The notes under the pieces were generated by a model that worked only from the letters and a program-made list of their open reading frames with translations, did not search any database and was not told where the DNA came from. A stretch of DNA of 64,000 bases from Tubulanus polymorphus. Its lineage: Eukaryota; Nemertea; Palaeonemertea; Tubulaniformes; Tubulanidae. This document shows, piece by piece, positions 1 to 10,580 of this stretch; the first letter of the stretch is position 1, and every line of letters starts with the position of its first letter. Location of the stretch: contig NC_134036.1 in NCBI RefSeq assembly GCF_964204645.1, forward strand, positions 2,110,001 to 2,174,000, given 5' to 3'. The translations under genes were made by a program, and so were the position numbers.

Positions 1-3000
1 TTTCTGGGAAAACAAATTCTGTCGATGCCTAATCTGACGTCACTTAAGAAGTCACGTGACGCGATTCTATCACCGATCGCTGCTTGACAACCGTTTAACA
101 ATGATTAATACGGTTGTCAATGGATACGAAAGCGGAATTATCGCCGTCACGTGAATTGTTGTTGTTTCGCGAAATTATGAAAAATGACGTTACACAAAGT
201 TTCATAGCGGATTGTGAAGATCGACGTTACATCGCGGCGGCAACTACGTCTATTTGTCACGGTAATTTACAAAAACCGACGCAACACGCACTAGCGCGAT
301 CGTGCGATTGTTACAATAGTGGCGATCGTTACCGCGTAACTGGGGTTATTAATCTCGGAGTATCTGCTGATTAATGCCGGGATTAACTGACGGTCGGAAG
401 AACGGCGTGAAAAATGGCGCCCTCACCGGAAGTTCGTTAGGTTAGGAGAGTAGGTCTGTCTAACAAGCGAGTTAACAATAGATTGTGGTTGCCCTACTTT
501 AGAAGTGGAAAAGATATCCGTGGCTCAGTGGAAATGCTGACCGTGATTCAGGCAGAATTTCTATCCATGATCCATTCAAAATGATATCCTTGGTTCGGTC
601 AAAATTCAGCCCATGATTCAGTGACAATTCTGCTAATGGCTCTGTTAAGATTCTGCCCATGGTCCAGAAAACTTTTCAGTACTTTACATTAGTAAAAACC
701 TAGAAACCAGACAAAGCCATTTCGAGACTGGCTTTTAAGATCTCATTCCCAGATAGCAGCCTTTACCAGCACCCAGGCTTAGCCAGGTACAATAACGAAA
801 TAATTCAAAATCAACCAGAACAAAAAAAAAATTCATTCCTAAAATATTCCAAGCACAAGGTCGAGTCCAAGGTCAAAGCGTCGATTTTCTGATCATCGAT
901 AATAACCACGATATCCCGGAACCCCGTCGCCACACAACGCGGTACAACCGAAAGTTCAGCAAGTAGGCCACGCATGCGCATCGATCACTGTCCGATGGCG
1001 GATATGATACAGATCGATCATCGCGCGCGCGCGCGGTAAAATGTGTCGCCTGCCTCTCTACGAGCAGACGATGATTTATAACGTCCTATTCACAGTCGAA
1101 TCTATCTCCCGATATGTAAACAAAACCTTATCGTACTGATTAGGTAAACAAACATATTTGGTCCCTTACCCAAGTGGCTTTAACATAAATCAATTAGGAT
1201 GACCAATTTACTAATTCCCCGAGATTTCCATGTTATGATACGAAATTTCCTTTATGATTCTGCAGCATGTGAATGATAAAATTCCAATAATTCCAGGTTT
1301 TTTCAAATTCAAAGTTTGTCAAAGTTTTTTCCTCTAATTTTCTTTCTAGAATTTTGTTCTGATTTGCCGATTTTTGAAAGCTTTCTAAAGGTTTTTCGAG
1401 TAAAATTGGCGAAATTCCTTTTTTTACTTGACTTTTACTTTTTCTTATTCAGAGAATTTGCAATATACAGATTAAGAACAGCAGCAGTTAGTCTGGCTGT
1501 GTTATAAAAGGAAATAAATGTGGCCATTTTTAACCATTCCGGGACAAACTGAGCACAAAAATCATCTTTTCTGTAAGATATCAGAATAACACTGACGACT
1601 TATGACTGATGACCGATGACGAAGATTGATGAGACTTACAGGACACCTAATCTCAACCGTTGAAAAATATCGAGTACTTACGTAAAGTTTATTGGCCAAA
1701 TCAACCAACCAATCAACGAGGCGAACGCGGTGACATTTATAGTCACGTGACACGCGTCGACGTCGTTAAAACTGAAGTGTTGTCGTAACCGAGTAAAGTG
1801 TTAAGGGCGATGTGGAGCCCATTAGAGACGGCGCACTCGAGAGAACCCTGATGGGAATCAGTTTTACACCTATCGACACCCGGAGTGGTTCTTTACTGGG
1901 CGAAACTTCTTTTTTTTCGTGCGTTGAAAAGTCTCGCGTTACCGAGCGACGGCGCGTGCGCGCGATCTTCAACCGTTTCGATTATTGTATAGTCGTGTCG
2001 GATTATTACCGTCGGTTGCCTGGTAACCAGGTGCGTGAAATGGCGATAAAAATACCGTAAATGCGAGATATATACGGATATACAGGAGTAAAAATTATCC
2101 CAAAGCTCCGGCGTGACCTTCAGCTGCGGTGACAGTAAATTACGGCAAAGTGGCTCCAATATAGAAATGGTTTGCACCGACACCTTACCTGTAGAACGTT
2201 GGGCTTGTAACATACCGTATATGGGTAATGCAAAGTGCTTACATGAGCAAGCAAGAATTAGAATATTCTCGACAGAAACATAAGAAAATCTGGACAAAAA
2301 ACCCGACTGTCCACACATTGAGATAATGGGAAATTAGGGAATTAAGGAAAAGATTTTTTAAAATTGTTTAAAAACTTACCTACACGGATAAGACATCAGA
2401 AAGTACCGGAAAAGATAAAAACAGAATTGCATTTGTTAGAATTAAGTTAGAATAGAAACGATTACATTAAGAAAGGCAATCGAGCAAGGGGAGTGGGTGA
2501 GGGTAAGGGCGTTTATGGGGAAAGGTCGTAAAAGTTAAGGAACCAACATCTCCATTTGCCAGGTCAGTTTCCTGCAGCGCGATAAAAAACACAGTTAAAA
2601 CAGACGACCTCTAAAAGTTGGACAGCAGACGAATTAATGAAACGTTGTCATCACTTCATCAACGAAATGCGCGCGCGTTCAGTTCGTCTCAGTTCAAATC
2701 TCAGCGCTACCGGCACGAGGCTAGTTACAAACGGTCGTACCTGTTGAATCGTACGACGGTGCGTAACCACGGCAACCGCGTGCCGGAGCGTTCTCTGATT
2801 ATTATTGTGTCGAGGGTTGTTTTTTTGCGTTGTTGTCATTTTCTCTGGAAGCGACTTTGCGAAGATTCGAGTTTCATGTTTCGCAATTTGAACAGTCACG
2901 AAAGTTTGTCGTAGCGCAGACGATGCCACGCAGGGAGAGGTGGCAGACGACTGCTTACGGGGTTAATTTCACCCAGTCCTCACCAAAATAATTTACTCAC

Positions 3001-3425
3001 TAAAGAAATTGTTACTTTATGTTTTCAATGACGGAAGTACTTCAGAGTGAAACGTTGCGATCATTAGCTTTTTTCAAATGCCGTTGAACGAGCCCATTTC
3101 ATTTTAGTGCCACCAGATGGCGTCACCCGTTAATTTACCTTTTTCTTTTTTTTCAAATTAGATAAAACCTACACATTTTTTACCACACAATTGTTGATTT
3201 CAACAAAGCATTTGAACCCGGTTTGTAGGCAGGAAGGGTAACTTTACGAAAGAAATAACTGACTAACATATTACAGGAAACTTTTAAAATGTGGTTAAAA
3301 AACTCGTCGAAATCGTGCGTAAAAGTTTAATGGTAGCACTTCACAATATTGCGCAGCAGACCGAGGCTGTATTTCGCCTTACAGCCACCAGATGGCATCA
3401 CCGGCCGGTGTATCCTACTACTTAC
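1..3425 (-). other. Start of intron 1 of the NPR-like gene; no exon seen
   Basis: This stretch follows the GT donor of the receptor exon in transcription order. No open frame in it resembles the next part of the NPR ectodomain, the transmembrane segment or a kinase-homology/cyclase domain. It holds a short CG dinucleotide run (1022-1035), loosely repeated 50-60-bp text at 500-670, two nearly identical CCACCAGATGGC sites (3110-3125 and 3385-3400) and four copies of the GCAGACGA octamer (1064, 2625, 2916, 2943). It is probably incomplete, since intron 1 should continue beyond base 1. Confidence 0.6.
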
Positions 3426-4236
3426 TTCTAGCTTGGTGTTTAAGTTGGCTGACGATCTGTTTAAAACGTCGTCTTTTGAGCGGCAACGGAAATTCCAAGT
3501 TGAATTTATGGATATGTTCGCGGGCCACCATTTTCTTAACGATTTTGTACAGGGCCTCTAGCGCGAAAAAGCAGGCGGTATGTTTCTGATCCGGGTACTC
3601 CTCGTAAACGAACGCCAGACGATTCCAATCGAATTCCCGCAACGTCAGATATTCCATATGCGCGAACGTGTCGTAATTACCGACGATACGCGTCAGCAAC
3701 GGGAATTCCGTTTTATCGGCGAACGCGTGTACTAAAGCCCCGCTCGAGATTATGGGGATTCCCCAGAAAACGCTGAAACGTGCGACCGGCGCTACGGCGT
3801 AGTCACAACTCGGTCCAATAAACACGTGCGCCTCTTGTTGTATGTAGAAGTTAATAGCGTTCATCGGACCGTAGGTTTCCGAACAGCGCGAATCGGCGTA
3901 GTTTAACTGGAACGTATAGCCGTCCAGTAGTCCCGACGTCCGTTCCACAGTATCGACCGCTATTTCAATAGCGGGCGCTACTTTATACGTCGACCACATG
4001 TATTTAGTAGCGGTCGGTAGGTTGATACCGATTTTTATCACTTTATTCGGATCGTACGTGACGTCACTGTCACCGCCGCCTTTAAACGCGCCACCTAGCG
4101 GCGGTTTATTCACCGTGAACGACGACGTCTGATCGACACGTGACATGGCGACCGTTACTAGAATAACGGTAGAAACGAAATTCAAAATGGCGGAGTCGTT
4201 ATTCAGCAGTAATAGACGGCAACGAGCGTTAAACAT
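3426..4236 (-). CDS. Natriuretic peptide receptor-like ectodomain, first coding exon (partial gene)
   Basis: The reading frame encodes 270 residues plus one base before a GTAAGT splice donor (intron begins at 3425 on the minus strand); past the donor the frame stops within a few codons. Residues 17-30 are hydrophobic and could be a signal peptide. From about residue 66 (KVIKIGINLP) the protein resembles the ANF_receptor ligand-binding fold of natriuretic peptide receptors: VAPAIEIAV (86-94), DSRC (115-118), FIGPSCDYAVAPVAR (139-153), PIISSGALV (161-169), LTRI (181-184) and CFFALEALYKI (222-232). Cys118 and Cys144 match the first conserved disulfide of NPR proteins. In the family this extracellular domain binds a peptide hormone and controls either an intracellular guanylate cyclase (NPR-A/B type) or no catalytic domain (NPR-C type); this exon cannot tell which. 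The ATG at 4236 has A at -3. No further exon was found in 1-3425. Confidence 0.88.
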
Positions 4237-4269
4237 TTTTATCGAGGTTATTATGCGTCTGTCATGATT

Positions 4270-4580
4270 TTCTCAACCAGGCGTCGCTAGTCTCTTTTCA
4301 ATCTTTCTTCTCTCACAAGGTGTCGCTAGTCTCACGACGACCCTAATCTCCCGCAAGGTGTCGCCAGTATACCTACGACTTTCTCCCGAAAGATGTCGTT
4401 AGATTCAATCAATATATATGTTTTCTCTCGATGCAATCGATGATGTACCTCCAGATTCATCCACCAGGTGTCGCTTGAATCCCATCTATATATTCCTGAC
4501 TAGATGTCGCTGTATTCGTTACCTCTTTTTTTATCTTGAGCACTCTGATAATATTATTTCACTCACTAGAGGTCGCTGAT
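4270..4580. promoter_or_regulatory. Array of CTCF-like AGGTGTCGCTAG motifs upstream of the receptor gene
   Basis: Seven related motifs lie just 5' of the receptor start codon: CCAGGCGTCGCTAG (4277), CAAGGTGTCGCTAG (4316), CAAGGTGTCGCCAG (4354), AAGATGTCGTTAG (about 4389), CCACCAGGTGTCGCTT (4461), AGATGTCGCTG (about 4502) and CACTAGAGGTCGCTG (about 4563). The first spacings are about 39, 38 and 35 bases, with linkers that no longer match. CCACCAGGTGTCGC differs by one base from the CTCF core CCASYAGRKGGCRS. Either an old minisatellite retained its core or the core is under selection. Promoter position follows from the gene, not from any TATA or Inr call. Confidence 0.55.
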
Positions 4581-4599
4581 TGTCGTCCTAATGCACACA

Positions 4600-5925
4600 C
4601 TCACTCACGTGTACGTGCGCACGGGAAGTAGGTCCTCAATTAGTGCTTGTATTTATCCGCGTTAAAATAGTGACGCGGTTCGAGCACTTTGCGGTTTCCT
4701 GTCAATAATCAAGAGTTCACTTGTTGCCATGGAAAATATGAATCCTTTTAACAACTCGGAATATTCCGCCGTTCTTCGCGGGGGAGATAGCTCGGTGTAC
4801 GGGAGGAACCTAGATCGCGTTTTCTATTCTTTCCGTTAGCTCGTGTCGAACGTCGTAGATCGTATGTCGCACGACTATCACCCGTGAAATTGTTTATCGA
4901 ATGATTGAATATCGTAAGTCGTAAATCTTGGTGAATATCGTTTAATGATATGTCGTGAATCGTATGTTAAGAAATCGAATGTCTATTAAAAAATTCTGAT
5001 CATGAGTTGAGGTCACTTTTCGGTACATTATACAACATTCCAGCTAGTTTTAATCGTAGCTTAATTTGCATAACTCTGATCGAAGGCGCCACCTAACGGG
5101 GTTATTTGCGTCACTTTTCCCGACGTATTACGTCATTGTTTGATGAGATCTAATTTGAATCGCATTCAGCGGACGTAGATCCGTCGTACGTGTCGAGTGT
5201 TTGCGTACTACGTCATTTTCACAAGTCGCTACCAACATGGCCGCCTATTGAAGCGAGAAAAACTTTCATCTTAAAAAATTGTAGGAAAAAGCGAAAATGA
5301 TACATTTTTCGAGCAGGTGACTTTTAGAATGTGGTTTCCGTCCTTAGAGTAATGAAAAGCCGATAATTCTAACTAACTAAACGCGTTACGAATATGTGAC
5401 TTAAAAAAAAATTGCCAAGTCAAACTTTTTTTCTCACGTATAAATGAAAATGTGCCCAAAAATATAATGATTCAATTGACTCACCTATTGCACTCATCAA
5501 ACCTACAATCAAGCGAAGACCTTAACTTTTTATTTTCCGGAATTTTACTCATCAATTCAAAACTTATAACGCAAAAAGTAAAGGTAACGTTCTTTTGTGA
5601 AAAAATCACCGAAAATGTCAGTAATAAAGTTTCCTTTGATTCAGGAAACTTTTCGCAACCATTATTTGCCCCCTCGAGGCGCACAAACAAATTGACCTGA
5701 TCTACAAATTGATTTCATTAAAAAACACCCAAAATGACATTTCGCCCGGAAGCTGGAAGCAAACGAACGCTCTTACGAATAATCAAAAGGGAGAACGACC
5801 TTGATGCAAATCAGCGCCTCTAGCTTACATCACTTCGTAACCGTAAAGTTAATGAGGTATACAGAGGTGGAGAAAGCGTCAAGTTTTCATTGAAACACCT
5901 TCAATCCTCTGAGGCTCACAACGCC
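4600..5925. other. Intergenic, upstream of the receptor; no gene seen
   Basis: No recognisable coding segment. The stretch has a CG-containing zone near 4600-4860, repeated short text of the type ATCGTA/TCGTATGTCG at 4850-4980, and one CTCF-like site on the minus strand (GGCGCCACCTAACGGG, 5085-5100). Small open frames at 5450-5700 lack protein-like features. Confidence 0.4.
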
Positions 5926-5929
5926 TGAT

Positions 5930-6455
5930 ATCCCGCATAAAGGCGAGTCCGGTGGACGGGAACTGGTTCCGTCTACCCTCGCCCACCTGACCGGCTGTTG
6001 GCTCTTAAAGGAGCCATACTCTGGGAACTAATCAAAGGCAGGTGAAGGCTAAGGTGATGTTACTTATACGTTTAACAAGTTCCCTAGAGTAGTCTGGGCT
6101 TCAAAGGTTAAATCCCAATGGGAGCCATCTAATTATATTCAACTAATTAATATAGATAACTCTCGCATTTCGTTCGAAAAAGGAATGACTTCTATGGCGA
6201 CCTCTATCGGTGACAACTATGACGTCAGTGTGCTTAGTAAAATCCCAGAACGATGTCATTTGGCACGATGATGCTCTTTGGGAAACGGGAAGGTTAGCCG
6301 TACCCTCACAAATAGGCTGAACATGCCTTATGGCATAGACGAAGTGAACCGTCTGCTCTATGCCTATAAGGACACTTGAAATACTGGTCACTTGTTTGAA
6401 CCCAGGCGAGATTGACCGCACTCTATGAGGAAATACTGGTCACTTGTTTGAGCTG
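5930..6455. mobile_element. Unclassified interspersed element with internal direct repeat
   Basis: A GC-richer block (5935-6080) with short complementary words (GGTGGACGGGAAC and GTCTACCCTCGCCCACC; GGCTCTTAAAGGAGCC) looks structured, unlike its flanks. GAAATACTGGTCACTTGTTTG occurs twice, at about 6377 and 6430, roughly 52 bases apart, as expected for a partial tandem duplication or target-site duplication. There is no open reading frame. A SINE-like or foldback element is possible; the class is not recognised. Confidence 0.3.
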
Positions 6456-6479
6456 ATTACCGAACAAGCCGTTTGTTTA

Positions 6480-6735
6480 TCAGATTTACTGCATTAACGT
6501 CGTAGCCAAGAGAAACGACGTCTTAACCATAACTAACAATGACAGACGAGTCATTAACGTAAGCGTAACGTAAAAACCTCTCGACGCGTTTATCAACGTC
6601 TCGATTACTACGTCATTAAGTTATATCGTTTCGCGATCTGATATTTTTACGTTAACGTCTGACCGTCAACGTCAGTTACGCAACGTTAACGTCTCGCACG
6701 CGTATAAATTTACGTTAACGCGATATTGAACGTCG
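6480..6735. repeat. ACGTTAACG-rich patch
   Basis: Within about 250 bases the words AACGT, ACGTTAACG, GTTACG and TCAACGTC recur many times without a fixed period, giving a local CpG density far above the flanks. Similar patches occur near 13170-13330, 17100-17360, 30000-30140, 30300-30470, 31070-32290, 46180-46280, 53230-53560 and 55260-55720. This one leads into CG-containing sequence to 6910 with no recognisable protein. Confidence 0.5.
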
Positions 6736-8399
6736 TCCCCAGCGTAGGTCGGATTACGGTAACGGACGTCGTCAGGTGTTTTGGTTTTTTCGCAGCGCTG
6801 TCATCGGCGGCGAGTTTGTTTTCTAGTCTCGAGGGATGCGTGCGCATCACCGCCCGATATCGGAGATCCGATTGCGGATGTCGTCTGCCTAATCCGGGGG
6901 CAATACGTCACAGCTGTCGTCGATGGATTTCAGACAGAAACGGAAACTGGAAATGGAATGCTTCGAGGAAATAAAAAAAAATAATCGGGATAATGATCAA
7001 TTCCACAATATTTTCTATTTTGCTGGTGACGCGACGATTTTCGAATATTTTTGGCGAATGGGTGACATTCAAGGAATTGTAGCAATTTGCTGCAGTTTGT
7101 CCTATGAGAAAAATCAATTTAAAAACAGAACCTCCTTCATGAGTTACGGCCATTAATCCTACAAGTAATAGGGAATAATGAGCAATCAAAAAGTTTATTT
7201 TTTTGACAGTTCGCTTTGCTTAATTCACTGGAAAGGTCTCAATATACTGACGACTTCGGCTAGATGTAAAGTTATTGTAGCGACAATATCATAGACCCTA
7301 CAGCACCCTATAGTATGAGGTGTTTCAGGAGCTGTTATATTGCATTATAAGCCTCACTCGAACTGAAGGTGTATAATACTGCAGCGTGCACGTGACTCGG
7401 AATTGAAAACGCTAATAATAGCTACGAAAGATCGTGACTGGAATCCGGAACCACGTGACCGGAATCTGTCGGCTATGTCGTTATTATCGTTTATTAAAAT
7501 GGGAGATAAGTTCAACAAGTTCTAGTTTTTTTTTTTTGTAGGAAAGGTATTATTTCCGGGGATGATTAATATGTAACGCAAGGAACCTGCAGCCTTTCAG
7601 AATTCCATGATTTGTAGCGAGGAGTGTGGACGATCATTTTTAGAATATTTAAGTCGATGCAGGTGCATCTTTAAGGAGAATCGGAATTAGTTTTAATTTC
7701 GACGTTTAAACTATGAATATAAGATTAGAAATTGGATTGAGAATGAAGCATCAGATATCTTGGAAGATGAGGGGGTTCAGGGGGTTCATTACAAAGACGG
7801 ATCCGGGAAAACAAGAAGACCAGTTTGACCTTTTGACTTTCTAAGTCTTAAGAAAAAGGGCCACCTTAATGGGAAGGCTAGGGTTCGGACCCCATAGACC
7901 ACCCAACACTCATCCACCCCCTGCAATAAATATGCTGTAAAAGCCCGTTTGCAAATTATTAACCAGCAGACGGCTTGGCAAGTCTAACAACATTTCATTC
8001 GTCGGTTATAAATATAGTTTTGTTTCAGCCTCGTCTGCGCAGTGTAATGCTATATAACCTAAAAGTGTTGTTATCGATTTCAAATCGATCAATAAAAAAC
8101 AGTTGATACCATAAGCAGACGACATCGAGAACAAATCGTTTTTTAACGACCAGTTTACGTGCATATATATAGAGATATAGTAATATTTATATGTCAAAGT
8201 TTTCGCACGGCATAAAGGCAGCCAGTTACAGTAGGCAAGGTGGCTTAGATTAGAAGACCAACTTCGGCTTGCAAGTCTCCGGTTTAAAGGTTATGTTTAC
8301 GGTGTAACACTTGACTGTTATCAATTCTTGTATGGCTTCAATTGAGTTAAATTTACATTCAGTCAAATTTAACCTTTACCACAATACGAGTTTCTACAA
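6736..8399. other. Intergenic; no gene seen
   Basis: CG-containing sequence to about 6910 is followed by AT-rich text without protein-like frames. TCGTCTGC/GCAGACGA octamers are at 6891, 8031 and 8115. A stretch near 8225-8285 (GGTGGCTTAGATTAG followed by GTCTCCGGTTTAAAGG) weakly recalls a tRNA A-box and B-box but cannot be folded as a tRNA. Confidence 0.35.
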
Positions 8400-8404
8400 T
8401 TACA

Positions 8405-8970
8405 AAGCATTTCATCTCTGACTCCTCCGCCAGTCCTTTGTGTCCCATCCCTTACAACATCTCCATCTCTCTCTCCTGGCTCTCCCTCTCTACTCTCCCC
8501 TCTCCTGGCTCTCCCTCTCTACTCTCTCAGCACCCCTCTCTACTAGTCCCTCGCTCCACACTCTCTCCTTACCACTCTTACGCACCGACATTCGCTCAGG
8601 CCGTTGTGTCTGGTGGAGAGGATCAGTGGAAGCAACATAAATTCACTCAAACACTGTGATGTTAAATTCAACAGAGCAGCAGCCATCCATTTTTTTATTG
8701 CCAACTCACTACTAACCTACATTGTTTATACCAGGGGGCAGCACTAGCTGGACCAGCAAAATTCTCTCCTTATCAGTGTCCCATTCCATCCCTTTCAACA
8801 TCTCTATCATTTCTGGTCCCTCTCCTGGTTCTCCCTCTCTTCTGGTCGTTTTCCCTCACCATTTCCTAGCCCCTCTCTCTCTCCACTCTCTCTCTCAGTC
8901 CCCCTCTCCCTCTCTCCACTCTTACGACCCACTCACGTTCGTTAATTCCGTTTTTAAGAACGCGCAAATA
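8405..8970. repeat. Diverged direct duplication, CT-rich
   Basis: Two CT-rich blocks (about 8435-8610 and 8770-8945) share ordered words: GTCCCATCCCTTACAACAT and the related GTCCCATTCCATCCCTTTCA, then TCTCCTGG(C/T)TCTCCCTCTC, and finally CCACTCTTACG before a CG-containing end. They look like a 330-base direct duplication. Between them is a CTCF-like site at 8731-8750 (CCAGGGGGCAGCACTAGCTG). Confidence 0.5.
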
Positions 8971-9223
8971 TAGAACGCAAATATTTATACGAATCGGTAA
9001 TCGATAACTAGTTGGATAGAGAGCAATGTTGTTTATTCTGCGCTGTCGCCTCCACACACACACACCGGGTGTGTCACTCTCGTTTCGCAGTGGTACATTA
9101 TACCCTAAACCTCAAAAACACCGCTACTATATGGCCATGCTTGAAGAAATACTACCGATTCCAAAAATCATGGCCATTAATGCGGGTGGCCCTGTGTTTA
9201 ACCAGTTTTTATGAAGACCCTTA

Positions 9224-9337
9224 GGGCCCAATTTCACAAAAATGTTTAACACCTAACTAGATTTAATTATTTAATTTCTTCATTAATTCAGTTTATCTTA
9301 AATCGATTTAGACCTTTATCCTTTATGTGAAAGGACT
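9224..9337 (-). mobile_element. MITE family C, diverged copy
   Basis: The left end is GGGCCCAATTTCACAAAAAT; the right end is decayed (TTATGTGAAAGGACTG). The interior AATTTCTTCATTAATTCAG and TTTATCTTAAATCGATTTA is the reverse complement of the interior of the copy at 59966-60074. Non-autonomous, with no coding capacity. Confidence 0.65.
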
Positions 9338-9404
9338 GTAACTATTACATGAAATCCCCCCCCAAAAAAAGACCGGAAATATTTCTTTGAACTAGTTATG
9401 GTCT

Positions 9405-9455
9405 GCATTCGACGACGTTTCGACAATATCTTTATAGTCATCTTCAGAAGAGCAC
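9405..9455 (-). mobile_element. Possible Penelope-like element end with hammerhead-like core
   Basis: On the minus strand CTGAAGATGACTATAAAG is followed by ATATTGTCGAAACGTCG. CUGANGA, a short stem and GAAAC are the catalytic-core words of type I hammerhead ribozymes, and such cores are known in terminal repeats of Penelope-like retroelements. Stem II here is imperfect. A related copy lies near 13691-13732. Confidence 0.4.
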
Positions 9456-9880
9456 TTCCGCGTAACATACGAAAAAATTATGAAAAATAATAACATATCA
9501 TAAATATGGCTGCTATAGTAGCCATCTTAGATTAGAAAATGAAAAAAAAACTAATCTTTAGTCATGTGTAAGAAAATGGCTAATGGCATTCGAGTCAATT
9601 CGTAATACTGCATTCTCACCTTTTTTCGTTTTAACGTAGCATTTTTTTGCTATTCCAAGAACAGTGATTACAGTCTATCACTTATATATATATAATCAAC
9701 ACGATGTGTGAGTTCCGTATCCGGTGAAAGCCATACGCGGATCGTGATGTTGAATTATTATCAGCGAGAGCGCAAGGTGTGAACTTTCATGAATAATTAA
9801 AAAGAAATTCGTGAGTCAGGCGAGCAATGCACGTTCACGACGCATTCTTAATATTGCTCGTTCCTGTTGTACAGAACTAA
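9456..9880. other. Intergenic; no gene seen
   Basis: AT-rich sequence with no protein-like frame. A loosely palindromic segment near 9690-9870 has repeated words around GTTCACGACGC and ATTGCTCG, but no element boundaries could be set. Confidence 0.3.
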
Positions 9881-9884
9881 TCAA

Positions 9885-10440
9885 ATAATTTGACACGATA
9901 TATCTTGCAGAGTCGGAGGCTTTCTATATTCAAACTAACGAATGTCATTTTTTTGAAGAGCTGACACAAGTAGATACTCTAATTGTAGAAGTCATGTTCA
10001 CTCTTCGATGCAGTTCTGAGTTTCAATAAAAAAGTTAACAACCCATTGAAAATCAGCTTATACCAACTCAAGAGTTAACCGTGGAACTGGATTCTGAGTT
10101 CAGAGTTAGCTCTTACTCACAACTGACACGAAATATCTTGCAGAATTTTTCAATATTTATTAAAACCAACGAATGTCATTTTTCGAAAAAATGACAGTAG
10201 ATACTCTTGTAATAATAGTCATGTTCACTGGTATTCAACAGTTCACAACCCATTGTAAATATGCTTATACAAGCTCAAGAGTGACTGTGCAACTGTATCC
10301 AGATTTCAGAGTTAGCTCTTACTCACAACTGTGGAACTGAACCCTGAGTTCAGAGTTAGCTCTTACTCACAACTGTGGAACTGAACCCTGAGTTCAGAGT
10401 TAACTCTAACTCACAGCTGTAAAACCGGATCCCAAGTTCA
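9885..10440. repeat. Tandem duplication of about 240 bp with a 46-bp subrepeat at its end
   Basis: The block starting near 9890 (GACACGATATATCTTGCAGA, AACGAATGTCATTTTT, GTAGATACTCT, GTCATGTTCACT, AACCCATTG) is repeated from about 10125 with the same word order. Its 3' part contains a shorter tandem unit of about 46 bases (GTGGAACTGAACCCTGAGTT, CAGAGTTAGCTCTTACTCA), present about four times between 10080 and 10440. A MITE begins at 10441, directly where the array ends. Confidence 0.75.
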
Positions 10441-10580
10441 GGGGCCGGTTGTATAGTCATGGCTTAGACTTAAGACCAGTCTAAGACCAACTTAGTTCTA
10501 TAGCCAATCTAACAACTTAAGACCGGTCTTAAGATTTATGACCACTTTTGGACTTAAGTCACGACTGTGCAACTGGCCCC
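10441..10580 (+). mobile_element. MITE family A
   Basis: A 140-base element with inverted ends GGGGCCGGTTG...GTCATGGCTTAGACTTAAG and CTTAAGTCACGACTGTGC, AACTGGCCCC. A second copy at 42264-42401 is nearly collinear. Both are flanked by CAG if the terminus is taken as GGGCC, which could be a 3-bp target duplication or part of the end. The interior carries AAGACCAGTCTAAG and CCAATCTAACAACTTAAGAC, the same words that form the 47-bp satellites at 16725 and 29150. Confidence 0.8.

Noticed and set aside
1893-2318. Minus-strand open frame of 141 residues in intron 1
   Set aside because: Tested as a possible next receptor exon; it shares nothing with NPR ectodomain, membrane or cyclase sequence.
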